From: JAAYCI01 sp964370195
GTDB lineage: Bacteria; Bacillota; Clostridia; Oscillospirales; Ruminococcaceae
Length of the DNA stretch: 64,000 nt
Direction of reading: 5' to 3'
Assembly: GCA_964370195.1 (NCBI GenBank)
Contig: CAYJIH010000006.1
Location: forward strand, 15,112 to 79,111
Shown here: positions 18,901 through 27,482 of the stretch, in pieces
Layout: every line of letters starts with the position of its first letter
How positions within the stretch are numbered: the first letter of the stretch is position 1
The notes under the pieces: generated by a model
Told to the model about the DNA's origin: nothing
The model's input: the letters and a program-made list of their open reading frames with translations, nothing else
Database searches by the model: none
Translations under genes and position numbers: made by a program

Positions 18901-19667
18901 CAAACTGCGAATACGACACAGCGCGTGCTTTAGAGCGAGCCGGTGCACAGGCCGATATTTTTGTTATTCAAAACCGCACAGCGCATGAAGTGGCCGAAAG
19001 CGCTTCCATCCTTGCCAAAAAAATTGCCGAAAGCCAAATTCTTGTATTTCCCGGTGGATTTTCGGGCGGAGACGAACCAGAGGGCAGCGCAAAACTCATT
19101 GCCTCTTTCTTCCGTGGCCCTGCTTTAAGCGATGCAGTGCATACATTATTGGAACAAAAGGATGGCCTTATTTTAGGCATTTGCAACGGTTTCCAGGCGC
19201 TTATCAAGCTAGGTCTTGTGCCGTATGGGCGCATTACGCCACCCAGTGAGGATGCCCCCACCCTTACATTCAATGCCATTGGCCGCCATCAAAGCATGCT
19301 TGTTCGCACACGCGTGGCCTCTACACTTTCACCGTGGCTTTGCAATGAGCCCGTGGGTAGCATCCATACCATTGCAATTAGCCATGGCGAAGGCCGCTTT
19401 GTTGCCTCAAACGCACTTTTAGAGCAGTTGATTCAAAATGGGCAAGTGGCCACACAATACATAAATGCACAAGATAACCCCAGTATGGACATTCGCTTTA
19501 ACCCTGCCGGTAGCCTTTGTGCCATCGAAGGGATTACCTCACCCAATGGCCGTGTTTTCGGCAAAATGGCACACTCTGAACGCAGTGGTACACATCTATA
19601 TGCCAACGTACCGGGCAATAAACATCAGCCTTTATTTGAAAACGGTGTATCGTACTTTAATATTTAG
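15960..19667 (+). CDS. purL: Phosphoribosylformylglycinamidine synthase, single chain PurL with fused glutaminase
   Basis: A 1235-residue enzyme converting FGAR to FGAM with glutamine and ATP. The order is an N-terminal PurS-like region (about 1-160), linker and two AIR-synthetase-like halves (SDHCRHTTFG at about 215, NETHNHPTEIEPFGGAAT at about 310, GGKDSMSGSFED at about 765), then a class I glutaminase domain from about 980 with VFPGTNCE, nucleophile Cys in LGICNGFQAL and the His/Glu of SHGEGRF. It thus needs no separate PurQ or PurS. Single-chain PurL is usual in proteobacteria and in many Clostridia. ATG 15960 is chosen because AGGAG lies six bases before it; the frame extends upstream into purD. 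Confidence 0.97.
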   Translation: MVYRIYAEKKQSYAVEANALAEELRSLLGIQSLNSLRILHRYDVEGLSEDMFLQCCHTVFAEPPVDVLHHSLPEADIQFAVAYLPGQFDQRADSAAECIQLISQAERPIVKSAKVYLLNGQISDSDIDRIKSYLINPVESHEDSLDEKSSLHTTFLPPDDIEILHGFGTMSSETRLQFLQDYSLAMDIDDLLFCQAYFQEEGRDPSLTELRMIDTYWSDHCRHTTFGTQIDNVQIDDDKTKKSYETYISCRNKLYANRVKPECLMDLATIGAKSLKAEGRLTGVDESEEINACSVNITADVNGKSEPWLLLFKNETHNHPTEIEPFGGAATCIGGAIRDPLANRGYVFGAMRISGAANPLVPISETLPGKLPQRKIVRTAAAGYSSYGNQIGLATGLVHEFYHPGYLAKRMELGAVLGAVPLSAVRREVPEAGDVVLLLGGATGRDGCGGATGSSKAHKVESLSSCGAEVQKGNAPMERKLQRLFRNPEATQLIRRCNDFGAGGVSVAIGELADGLDIQLDAIPKKYDGLDGTELAISESQERMAIVVEAADVPRMIQLATTENLTATQVAQVTDTGRLRMYWRGNKIVDLARTFLNSNGAEKHTSVQVPSLPTPQFSQPDGTSTQQKLQNFFNDLSFCGQKGLSEMFDSTIGAASLLMPFGGKRQLTPVQAMAMKLPVLGETETCAGMSYGFDPYLSEQNPHTGAYLAVLESVARLSACGFSHKDVYLTFQEYFERLRNEPLRWGKPFAALLGAFSAQLDLGVAAIGGKDSMSGSFEDLDVPPTLVSFAVAAGESSHITGPEFKHAGNRVALLSSELCDDNLTPKTDSFLAVVDLLEKGLREKSILSAWACGRGGVAEAVFKMGLGNALGIRFETTFKKEDLFTPAFGSFVVELAGEETIGEPLGCLTDEYTLNFGDETADLSVVQKVWEAKLEPVLPYQQPSFKKTPPSLCFEAKQQTRSGPKIGLSKPRALVPVFPGTNCEYDTARALERAGAQADIFVIQNRTAHEVAESASILAKKIAESQILVFPGGFSGGDEPEGSAKLIASFFRGPALSDAVHTLLEQKDGLILGICNGFQALIKLGLVPYGRITPPSEDAPTLTFNAIGRHQSMLVRTRVASTLSPWLCNEPVGSIHTIAISHGEGRFVASNALLEQLIQNGQVATQYINAQDNPSMDIRFNPAGSLCAIEGITSPNGRVFGKMAHSERSGTHLYANVPGNKHQPLFENGVSYFNI

Positions 19668-19737
19668 TTTCTATTTAATTTTTGTTTTATCATGTTTTTA
19701 TTATACGAATTGTAATATATAGCCGGGAGGATTTTCC

Positions 19738-21171
19738 ATGCAGCAAGACCGTTATATCTCACCATTCAGCACACGCTATGCCTCAGACGAGATGCAGTAT
19801 ATTTTTTCCAACGACAACAAGTTTCGCACTTGGCGCAAGCTGTGGATTGCGCTGGCCAGAGCCGAAATGGAGGAAGGCCTATCCATTACAAAAGAACAAG
19901 TGGCCGAGCTAGAAGCCTTTCAGAATGACATCAATTATGAAGTGGCACAAGAGCGTGAGAAATTAGTGCGCCATGATGTAATGAGCCACGTGTATGCCTA
20001 TGGCCAGCAGTGCCCCAATGCCGCCGGTATCATTCATTTAGGTGCCACAAGCTGCTATGTGGGCGACAACACTGATATTCTTGTAATGAAGGAAGGCTTA
20101 ACGCTTATTCGTAAAAAACTACTTGGTGTTATTGCTTTGTTGGCCGATTTTGCAGATGAATATAAGGACATGCCCGCGCTAGGCTACACGCATTTGCAAC
20201 CGGCACAGCCCACCACGGTGGGCAAACGTGCCAGCCTTTGGCTGCATGAATTTTACCTTGACTACTGCGAGGTAGACCGCCGTTTAAGCGAGCTAGCTTT
20301 ACTTGGCAGCAAAGGCACCACGGGCACACAAGCCAGTTTTGTAGAATTATTTTCCGGCGATGATGAAAAAATCAAAAATGTGGAAAAACGCATTGCCGCT
20401 GAAATGGGCATTGAAAACATTGTACCTGTTTCGGGCCAAACTTATTCCCGAAAAGTGGATTTCTTTGTGCTAAGCAGCTTATCTGGAATCGCACAAAGCG
20501 CCGGAAAATTTGGCAATGATATGCGTATTTTACAAAACTTTAAAGAGATGGAAGAACCCTTTGGTAAGCAGCAAATTGGCTCGTCTGCCATGCCCTATAA
20601 ACGCAACCCCATGCGTAGCGAGCGCATTTGTTCCATTGCGCGCTACTTAGAAGTAGATTGCCTCAACCCCGGCCTTACTGCCTCAACACAGTGGTTTGAG
20701 CGCACGCTGGATGATTCTGCCAACAAACGCATTGCCATGGCTGAAGGATTTTTGGCTGCCGATTCCATCTTAAATTTACTTTTAAATGTTTGCGATGGCC
20801 TTGTGGTATACCCAAAAGTTGTAGAGCGTCGCCTTTTTGCCGAGCTTCCTTTTATGGCCAGTGAAAACATTTTGATGCGTGCTGTAAAAAAAGGGGGCGA
20901 CCGCCAAGAATTGCACGAGCGCATTCGCGAACATGCCCAAGAAGCAGGCCGTGTTGTTAAGGAAGAGGGTGGGGAAAATGATCTACTCAACCGCCTCGCT
21001 GCAGATTCATCTTTCGGCCTTTCTGCACAAGAGCTAGCAGATTTAATGAACCCTGCAGATTATGTGGGCCGTGCTCCACAGCAAGTAAGCGAGTTTTTGT
21101 CCACATGCATTCGCCCCTTGCTAGCCGAAAACCAAGATTGTTTGGGTGGCCATGTTGAACTAAGCGTTTAG
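19738..21171 (+). CDS. purB: Adenylosuccinate lyase
   Basis: A 477-residue fumarase-superfamily enzyme. It splits SAICAR to AICAR and adenylosuccinate to AMP, each with release of fumarate. The signature SSAMPYKRNPMRSERI (about 280) contains the mobile catalytic loop; LGYTHLQPAQPTT holds the catalytic His; HLGATSCYVGDN comes earlier. GGGAGG precedes ATG 19738 by about eight bases. It is the last gene of the purine operon and is followed by a strong terminator. Confidence 0.98.
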   Translation: MQQDRYISPFSTRYASDEMQYIFSNDNKFRTWRKLWIALARAEMEEGLSITKEQVAELEAFQNDINYEVAQEREKLVRHDVMSHVYAYGQQCPNAAGIIHLGATSCYVGDNTDILVMKEGLTLIRKKLLGVIALLADFADEYKDMPALGYTHLQPAQPTTVGKRASLWLHEFYLDYCEVDRRLSELALLGSKGTTGTQASFVELFSGDDEKIKNVEKRIAAEMGIENIVPVSGQTYSRKVDFFVLSSLSGIAQSAGKFGNDMRILQNFKEMEEPFGKQQIGSSAMPYKRNPMRSERICSIARYLEVDCLNPGLTASTQWFERTLDDSANKRIAMAEGFLAADSILNLLLNVCDGLVVYPKVVERRLFAELPFMASENILMRAVKKGGDRQELHERIREHAQEAGRVVKEEGGENDLLNRLAADSSFGLSAQELADLMNPADYVGRAPQQVSEFLSTCIRPLLAENQDCLGGHVELSV

Positions 21172-21230
21172 CGCGGAGAAACCGCTCCACACCTCGTTTT
21201 CACTCATTCTGTTTTATTATTTTAACGATA

Positions 21231-21270
21231 AAAAAGCCGAAAAGCAGCCCCTTGCTTTTCGGCTTTTTTA
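21231..21270 (+). terminator. Terminator of the purine operon
   Basis: AAAAAGCCGAAAAGCA pairs with TGCTTTTCGGCTTTTT around a short loop, and a T-tract follows. Confidence 0.93.
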
Positions 21271-21281
21271 TAATCTGTATT

Positions 21282-21309
21282 TGACCTATGCGAAAAAAAA
21301 ACATATAAT
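21282..21309 (+). promoter_or_regulatory. Promoter of the zinc-ribbon membrane protein gene
   Basis: TTGACC, a 16-bp spacer and TATAAT lie about 130 bp before the start at 21442. Confidence 0.65.
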
Positions 21310-21313
21310 ATAA

Positions 21314-21386
21314 GGGAGTAGGTTTTCATCCAGCTATTTACCTACCCTTTTCTGAAAAGTAAAATATTTTTTTAATTTTACTTTTT
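21314..21386 (+). promoter_or_regulatory. Two leader hairpins before the zinc-ribbon gene
   Basis: The first hairpin pairs GTAGGT (21318-21323) with ACCTAC (21340-21345), extended by GG/CC, and runs into TTTT. The second pairs AAAAGTAAAAT (21355-21365) with ATTTTACTTTT (21375-21385), followed by T. Both could act as weak terminators in the leader; a regulatory role is not proven. Confidence 0.35.
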
Positions 21387-21441
21387 CTTGTATTTACGCA
21401 AATAATTCTATCTTATTTTGACAAAAAAGGAGGCACAAAAC

Positions 21442-24146
21442 ATGAACTTCTGTTCTCATTGTGGTGCCAAAATTATAGACCCAAACAGTAGGTTTTGCGC
21501 CGTATGTGGTGGCAAACTTGCGCTTGACGTGCCACTGGATGCCGCACTTTCTGCTTCGCCAACAACTGGCCTAGTAGAAGATGTTGCACAGCCCACACTT
21601 CATATTTCACCAGACCGCATTTTAACGCCAGCTACGCCGGCGGAAAAACCATCGGAAAATACAAAGAATGCAGAAGATTTGTATAGTTCTCCTTTTGTCA
21701 AAGATACCTATTCTTCGGCACCGCGAAGTGGCGAAGGGTTTACCTTTGCTGCTGAAATGAAACAAGAAGCAGCACCGAAAACAGTGGCCACGCAACCGTC
21801 AGCGCAGCGCATGGCCTCTGCACCAACGCAAACAAGTTCTGCTCTTGAAGCATCGGAGCCTATGCAGGAAAAAACACCTACATCAGATGCTTTTTCTCTT
21901 GTTGATGCACTACTGGCAGAATCTGCCGCAAAAAAGAAAGCCGCTGCAGAAAAAGAACTTTCCACCGATGTGCTCTCACATCCGGTGCCCACTACCCCTG
22001 CTGCAACAAAAACACCTGCGCGATCCGCTTCTACAGGCACAATGCACCCCACCACGCAGCACATTCCATCCCAAAACACAACGCAGGCTGATTTATTCGC
22101 GCAAGAGGCCACATCGCCCGCTGCAGAAAAATCAAATCTGTTCGCGCAAGNNNNNNNNNNNNNNNNNNNNNNNNNNNNNNNNNNNNNNNNNNNNNNNNNN
22201 NNNNNNNNNNNNNNNNNNNNNNNNNNNNNNNNNNNNNNNNNNNNNNNNNNTTCGCGCAAGAGGCCACATCGCCCGCTGCAGAAAAATCAAATCTGTTCGC
22301 GCAAGAGGCCACGCCGCCTACTGCAGAAAAACCAAATCTGTTCGCGCAAGAGGCCACACCGCCTGCTGCAGAAAAACCAAATTTGTTCGCGCAAGAGGCC
22401 ACATCGCCCGCTGCAGAAAAATCAAATCTGTTCGCGCAAGAGGCCACGCCGCCTACTGCAGAAAATCCAAATTTGTTCACACAGGAGGCCACGCTGCCCG
22501 CTGCAGAAAATCCAAATCTGTTCGCACAAGAGACCGTGCCCTCTGCTGCCGCACCACTGGATCTTTTTGCACAAGGGGCATCCCCGGCCGCAAGCACGCA
22601 AGAAATCCCCGTGGCCCCTTCCGCGCCTCCTTCTTCGGCACGTCACAATATAGCGCGTCCGCATACGCACGGGGCTTCTGCGCCACAGCCGCACACGGTG
22701 CCGGCACAACGCATTGCACAGCCGAAACCACCGGCACAGCCACAAAAAATGTCTGCAACACCTGTGTCCAACATCCCGCCTCCTGTTTCGGCACACAATG
22801 CCCCTGTGATGGATCGCCGAAGCCAATCCATTGACAGTTATGATGATTTTTCTTTCGAAGAAACAAATCGCAAAAAAGGACATATTGTACGCAATGTGCT
22901 CATTGGTGTTTTGGCCGGCTTACTGGTGTTGTTGCTTGCTGTATTGGGCTTTTTATACTGGCAAAACCGCCCAACACCCGTTATCGACGATTTTACAACC
23001 GCTTTGGCTGCCCGTGATTATCAATCCATGTCTGAAAGTGTAACAGCCACCGGGGTAACCGCCTCTGGTGCCGAAGGCTGGGTTGCCTTGTGTGATGCCT
23101 TTGAAAGCGAAGAGGCACGTGCTGCTTTATCGCAAGAACTATCCCGTGTTTCAGCCAATGCCGACACTTCCGGTTTCCTATATCCCTCTGTTCGCTTAAA
23201 GGGCGATCCTCTATTTTTATTCATCAACCAATACCATGTACGTTTAACCGGCGTAAGTGTACTTGTTCCCAATGCCGCAGAAGGCACCAGCCTTCGTTTG
23301 TCGGCCGGAAATGAATTTCAAGATTTCACCGGCACTGCGGATGCATCGGGCATGTTGTTTACCGGCATTATGCCCGGCCTATATTCTGCCACTGTCACTT
23401 TACCGGATGGCACTGTGCAAGAAGGCACTGTTTCGGCCTTTTCCGTTGCGCAGCCAAATGTTGTGGATTTTGGCACGGAATCTGCCACAACAGACACGCA
23501 AGCAGGCACGTATGCCAATTTAACCATCCAAAACTGCATTTCGGATGATGCACAAATTATGCTGAATGGCCAACTGACACCGGCTGTGCCCGTTTCCGGT
23601 GTTGTGCAGCTACAGGAAGTAGAACTTGGCTCTACCATTTCCATTGAAGCACAAGTAGACGGCACCACACAATCTGCCAGTGTTACATTTAGCGACCCAA
23701 ACCAAACAACACTATCTTTTAGCAACTATACACAAACAGGCGAAGCTGCATCCGAAGCCGGCACCGCCAGCCAAACCTTAAGCGAAGCGGATGCCAATGC
23801 CGCTTTGGTTACATTTTATCAGTCCTATCTGGAAGCCATCAACCAACAAAGCTTAACTGGCATCCAGCTTTCTACCGAGGCAAACAACGGCAATTTGCAA
23901 GCACGCATTACTTCTACAGCGAACCAAGCAAATACCTATACATACGTAAGCGCTGCTGTAGACCCTGCCACGCTTACTGTGGAAGATGTAGACGGTGTTC
24001 CAACGGCTGAGTTTACAGCAAGCTGTAGCTTTAGTTATGTTGCGCGCGAAAACCCGGGCGAGCCGCAAACATCCACCAACACACAGGCCGTACGTATGAT
24101 TTATCAAAATGGCACTTGGCTGGTAGATAGCTTCACAAACGTATAA
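21442..24146 (+). CDS. Zinc-ribbon, repeat-rich, single-pass membrane protein (interrupted by an assembly gap)
   Basis: The N-terminus holds a zinc ribbon with Cys4, Cys7, Cys19 and Cys22. It is followed by a long Ala/Pro/Thr/Glu-rich cytosolic region with 15-residue repeats, one membrane helix (VLIGVLAGLLVLLLAVLGFL, near 22890-22950) and about 390 extracellular residues: an NTF2/TcaA-like start (DDFTTALAARDYQSM), beta-rich middle and a C-terminal domain ending LVDSFTNV. The overall plan resembles TcaA-type zinc-ribbon membrane proteins, some of which sense cell-wall antibiotics. The 100 N at 22151-22250 lie inside the repeats, and the frame differs on its two sides; missing DNA of 45k-10 bp would restore one frame. 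So this is one gene with an unresolved repeat number, not two genes or a frameshift. ATG 21442 follows AGGAGG by seven bases. Function unknown. Confidence 0.8.
22096..22565 (+). repeat. 45-bp tandem repeats encoding LFAQEATxPAAEKxN units
   Basis: Units of 45 bp (15 residues) begin at 22096 and 22141 before the gap and at 22251, 22296, 22341, 22386, 22431, 22476 and 22521 after it; the last ones are diverged. Some units are identical at the DNA level, which explains why the assembly broke here. Confidence 0.95.
22151..22250. other. Assembly gap of 100 N
   Basis: Exactly 100 undetermined bases lie within the 45-bp repeat array. The offset between flanking repeat starts (110 bp) is not a multiple of 45, so the gap length is a placeholder. 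Confidence 0.98.
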
Positions 24147-24217
24147 CACGTACCCAGAAAAGTACAACAATGCTATTATGCTTGCATTGTTACTACTTTA
24201 CAGAAAGGGATTCTATT

Positions 24218-25117
24218 TTGCACAAAAAGCCCGCTCCCCCCTCGTCTTCTCAGCAAGATTCCCGGCGACACATCCGCCCGGCCTCTGTGCAGGCACAACG
24301 TGTAGCCGCTGTGCGGCGCCGTCGTCGTCAAAAACAGCGAATGCGTTTGGTGTTGTTGCTTGTTGCTCTTTTGCTTTTAGCCTTGCTCACACTGGGCATT
24401 GTGCTTCTTACGCGCTTTTTACTTTCATCCGATGAAGCCAGCGCATCCTCTGTTTCTGTTGTAACCTCTGTTTCGGCACCGCCTTCTTCCTCTGTTTCCC
24501 TTGTTGTCGAAAGTGTGCCGGCCATTGTCGTTCCACCTGCCACAGGCGAATTTGATGTGGAGGGCATTCCACCACTTTATAACCGCTTTAATGCCATTCC
24601 TAGCGAAGTTACGGCAAATTTACAGCTAGCCCCAGCTGGTGGCTTACAAATGGAAACACAGGCAGCAGGAGCATTTAATGCAATGCAAAACGCCGCAAGT
24701 GCAGACGGTATCACGCTTTCTGCTATTTCCGGCTATCGCTCGAATAGCCAGCAAAGCACCAATTACAACAATAGTATTCAGCGTTATCTTGCCTCTGGCT
24801 ATTCAGAAGAGGAAGCCGTGCGCCTTACAGAACAATACTACGCCATCCCCGGCACGAGCGAGCATGAAGCCGGCCTTGCTATGGACATTGGCCAAATTGA
24901 CGATGGCTTTGCAAACACAGCTGCCTACGCTTGGCTGCAAGAAAATTGCACGGATTACGGTTTTATTTACCGCTATCGCCAAGATGCAGTTGACATTACA
25001 CACATCAACTGGGAGCCTTGGCACTATCGGTTTATAGGCGTAAACCACGCACTTGAATACGAGCGCCTTGGCATGAACTCCTTAGAGGAATATGTTGCCT
25101 ATTTAGAAAGTGCATAA
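24218..25117 (+). CDS. D-alanyl-D-alanine carboxypeptidase, VanY type (M15B)
   Basis: A 299-residue membrane-anchored peptidase that trims the terminal D-Ala from peptidoglycan stem peptides. A basic cytosolic N-terminus (to residue 43) is followed by one membrane helix (about 44-69), a Ser-rich linker and the M15 domain (about 115-295). SGYRSNSQQ, zinc-binding SEHEAGLAMD (His and Asp) and EPWHYRF (catalytic Glu and zinc His) are all present, so it should be active. The likely start is TTG 24218, eight bases after AAAGGG; an ATG further upstream at 24170 lacks a site. It follows the zinc-ribbon membrane protein by 71 bp, and both act at the envelope. No vancomycin resistance genes lie nearby. 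Confidence 0.9.
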   Translation: MHKKPAPPSSSQQDSRRHIRPASVQAQRVAAVRRRRRQKQRMRLVLLLVALLLLALLTLGIVLLTRFLLSSDEASASSVSVVTSVSAPPSSSVSLVVESVPAIVVPPATGEFDVEGIPPLYNRFNAIPSEVTANLQLAPAGGLQMETQAAGAFNAMQNAASADGITLSAISGYRSNSQQSTNYNNSIQRYLASGYSEEEAVRLTEQYYAIPGTSEHEAGLAMDIGQIDDGFANTAAYAWLQENCTDYGFIYRYRQDAVDITHINWEPWHYRFIGVNHALEYERLGMNSLEEYVAYLESA

Positions 25118-25123
25118 ATAAAT

Positions 25124-25157
25124 ATGCCCGCCTTGCTTCTTTGGGCAAGGCGGGCAT
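25124..25157. terminator. GC-rich hairpin between convergent genes
   Basis: GCCCGCCTTGC pairs perfectly with GCAAGGCGGGC, extended by AT/AT. It sits between the VanY-type gene and the convergent small gene and probably ends both transcripts, though the T-tracts are poor on either side. Confidence 0.6.
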
Positions 25158-25173
25158 GTACGCTATTATATTG

Positions 25174-25311
25174 CTATTTTAAGCCTCTTAAACAGCTTGG
25201 CAGGTTGCCCATGGCCTTATGTGCCTGCACACATTTGCAGCACACACTATGATTTTGACAGTTTGTTTGTGGGCAAGGACATTTTACTGTATTGGTACAT
25301 GGTTGTTGCAT
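25174..25311 (-). CDS. 45-residue cysteine-rich small protein
   Basis: The ORF runs from ATG 25311, with AAGGTGG seven bases upstream, to TAG 25174. The peptide has eight cysteines, in the pattern CxxxxxCxC....C......CCxC and a final C near the end, with motifs KCPCPQTNC, HSVCCKCVQAH and NLPSCLRG. This matches a kind of small Cys-rich protein common in Clostridia (CPCTKxxCxxHGxCCxCxxxHxxxxxLPxC), whose role is unknown to me; the spacing suggests Zn2+ or another metal. The tight codon structure, ribosome site and convergent placement argue that it is real. It is monocistronic and flanked by a hairpin. Confidence 0.75.
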   Translation of the reverse strand: MQQPCTNTVKCPCPQTNCQNHSVCCKCVQAHKAMGNLPSCLRGLK

Positions 25312-25475
25312 ATTTTCACCACCTTTTCTTTATTGTACCATAATTGCCCCGTTCTGTTTCCACCAATCTTTGCATTGTATTTCCCATGCGTTTATACTGG
25401 TAAGCATAAACGCACGCAAGCATCCTTTTTAATTTGATATTTTATTCTTGGTAGCACACCAAAGCGGAGGGTTTT

Positions 25476-26249
25476 ATGGTTTTAACCATTGACATTGGAA
25501 ACAGCAATATAGTTTTGGGTGGCTTTGAAGACGACCACATTTTCTTTACCTCTCGGCTTGCCACCAATTTTAAGTTGGAGGCCGACCAACTGGCCGTTGA
25601 ACTGGCCGGTGTATTTCATTTATACGGCGTGAACGCTTCGCGAATTCATGCTGTTGTTATTTCCTCTGTTGTTCCGTCTCTTACGCCCATATTAAGGCAA
25701 GCATTAGCACATTTCACTTCAGTGGCTCCACTTCATCTTTCTTTAAAGCACGCCGGTGATGTTCAAGTGGATATTGAAAACCCGGCCGAACTTGGCATGG
25801 ATATTTTAGCCACCGCCTTGGCGGTGCGCCATACACGTGCCCTGCCTTGTGCAATTATCGATATGGGAACAGCCACAAAATTATCTGCCTTGGATAAAAA
25901 CGGCGCTTTGCGAGGTGTTTCCATTGCACCGGGTCTTTTTGTTTCATTGGATGCCCTGCTTAACCGTGCCAGCCTTTTATCGGGTATTTCTCTTTCTGCC
26001 CCAACGCATGCCATTGGGCGAAACAGCACCGAAAGCATTCAAAGTGGTGTGGTTTTAGGCACAGCCGCCATGCTAGACGGCCTATTGCAAGCGTTCGAAA
26101 GTGAGCTTGGCTCTCTACAAAGCATTGTGGCCACCGGTGGGGCCGCCTCTTTGGTGGTGCCGCACTGCAAAGCCAACATTGAATTTTGTGAGCATCTACT
26201 GCTTGATGGATTGTATGCAGCTTATATAGCTGGTTTAAAAACGGTATGA
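25476..26249 (+). CDS. coaX: Type III pantothenate kinase
   Basis: A 257-residue ASKHA-fold kinase that phosphorylates pantothenate, the first step of coenzyme A synthesis. TIDIGNSNIVLGGF is the phosphate-1 motif, ELGMDILATALAVRH and IIDMGTATKLSALD hold the pantothenate- and ATP-site residues, and the enzyme normally needs a monovalent cation. GCGGAGGG lies before ATG 25476. The membrane-protein gene downstream begins 11 bp after its stop. Confidence 0.96.
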   Translation: MVLTIDIGNSNIVLGGFEDDHIFFTSRLATNFKLEADQLAVELAGVFHLYGVNASRIHAVVISSVVPSLTPILRQALAHFTSVAPLHLSLKHAGDVQVDIENPAELGMDILATALAVRHTRALPCAIIDMGTATKLSALDKNGALRGVSIAPGLFVSLDALLNRASLLSGISLSAPTHAIGRNSTESIQSGVVLGTAAMLDGLLQAFESELGSLQSIVATGGAASLVVPHCKANIEFCEHLLLDGLYAAYIAGLKTV

Positions 26250-26260
26250 GGAGTGTATTT

Positions 26261-27424
26261 ATGAACATTTTTCATTTGTCATATCGCAATTTTCTTTACA
26301 AACTCATACTGATTACTCTTTGTTGTTTGTTTGTTTTTTCCGCTCGCACTTTTGCCGCTTCTGCCGATGTAGAAGCTTTGCTTTCCCAATTAAGCGCGTT
26401 GCAAAACAGCGATATCGACCCTGCATGGCTTCCGGATATCGAAGCAAATGAAGCTTTGGTGGAAGCATTATTGCAAGATTATGAATCACTGAGCCGTACA
26501 GAGAAAGAAGAGTTAACAACCTCTCAAATGCAAGATTTACGTGCCTATTTCGTAGCACTTTATGAGGTTCAAGGGCGCGACGAAGATGATTTAAACGCGT
26601 TGCTGGAGGAAGAATCAACCTCGGATACAGCCGCGCCGGCCATTTCGGTAAGCACATCTAGCACAAGCACACCTTCTTCCTCTGAAGTGGAAACAGCGAG
26701 CAGTTCTGTAAACAATACCACGCCTTCTGCGCAAAGCGAAATACAACCACAAAGTGAGGAAACACGCACAAGCAGTTCTGCATCTGCCTCGCTGGCTGTA
26801 GTGGAAACCACTACACAAAACAACACAACACCTCCACTCTTTTCTCTTTCATTTTTACAGTCTTTTTCAAACGAAAGCCCCTACGCCTTTTTTGCCTCTG
26901 TCACCTTTGGGCAAAGTCTCTTTTTTATTTCCATCGCCCTCATACTTTTGTTAATTATACGTTTTGCAGTTTCCATCGTAACCCTTGGTCCACCCCCGGG
27001 CAGCCTACGATACAAACGAAAAGAACAAAAAAAGCAACGTAAAATAGCCCAAAACGAAGAAGAAGAAATCCTTGAAACGTTTGGCACATTTGATGTTGAT
27101 GCCCCATTGCCACCGGATACACCCTTAATTACAGTAAAAGATGAATTCCCCACACAAGACATGGAGGCAATTGACCGTTTGATTGCAACAACCGAAGAGA
27201 AAGCAACACCAAAGCCGATGCCCCCTATCGAAAACCCCATCGTGCCGTCTATTCCACCGGGTGTTGTGCTACCACAGCCTTCTGCACCCACCGCTTCGCA
27301 CGAAAAATCGCGCGAAAAAACTTCTCCGGCTTTGCCAAAACTAGGCGATGCTCGCACCGGCCGACCCACACGCATGCCTTTTTCCCAAGGTGATGCTTTT
27401 GATTTGGATGCCATAGACGACTGA
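26261..27424 (+). CDS. Secreted/membrane protein of unknown function
   Basis: I do not recognise this 387-residue protein. It has a signal peptide (about residues 8-32, cleavage near TFAASA), an acidic helical extracellular part (to about 125), a Ser/Thr-rich linker (about 125-190), one membrane helix (about 215-245) and a charged cytosolic tail of about 140 residues, rich in Pro and Glu. The start ATG 26261 follows GAGGAG by seven bases; an overlapping ATG at 26246 is less well placed. Cotranscription with coaX is likely from the 11-bp gap, but no functional link is evident. Confidence 0.75.
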   Translation: MNIFHLSYRNFLYKLILITLCCLFVFSARTFAASADVEALLSQLSALQNSDIDPAWLPDIEANEALVEALLQDYESLSRTEKEELTTSQMQDLRAYFVALYEVQGRDEDDLNALLEEESTSDTAAPAISVSTSSTSTPSSSEVETASSSVNNTTPSAQSEIQPQSEETRTSSSASASLAVVETTTQNNTTPPLFSLSFLQSFSNESPYAFFASVTFGQSLFFISIALILLLIIRFAVSIVTLGPPPGSLRYKRKEQKKQRKIAQNEEEEILETFGTFDVDAPLPPDTPLITVKDEFPTQDMEAIDRLIATTEEKATPKPMPPIENPIVPSIPPGVVLPQPSAPTASHEKSREKTSPALPKLGDARTGRPTRMPFSQGDAFDLDAIDD

Positions 27425-27482
27425 TACAAAGCAGTTTGTCTTTTAATAAAAATATGATTTTATTGCTTCGGAGGTTAAATAT

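Noticed and set aside
22141..22260. Apparent frameshift in the repeat-rich gene
   Set aside because: The frame change falls on a 100-N placeholder whose length is arbitrary, so it is an assembly artefact.
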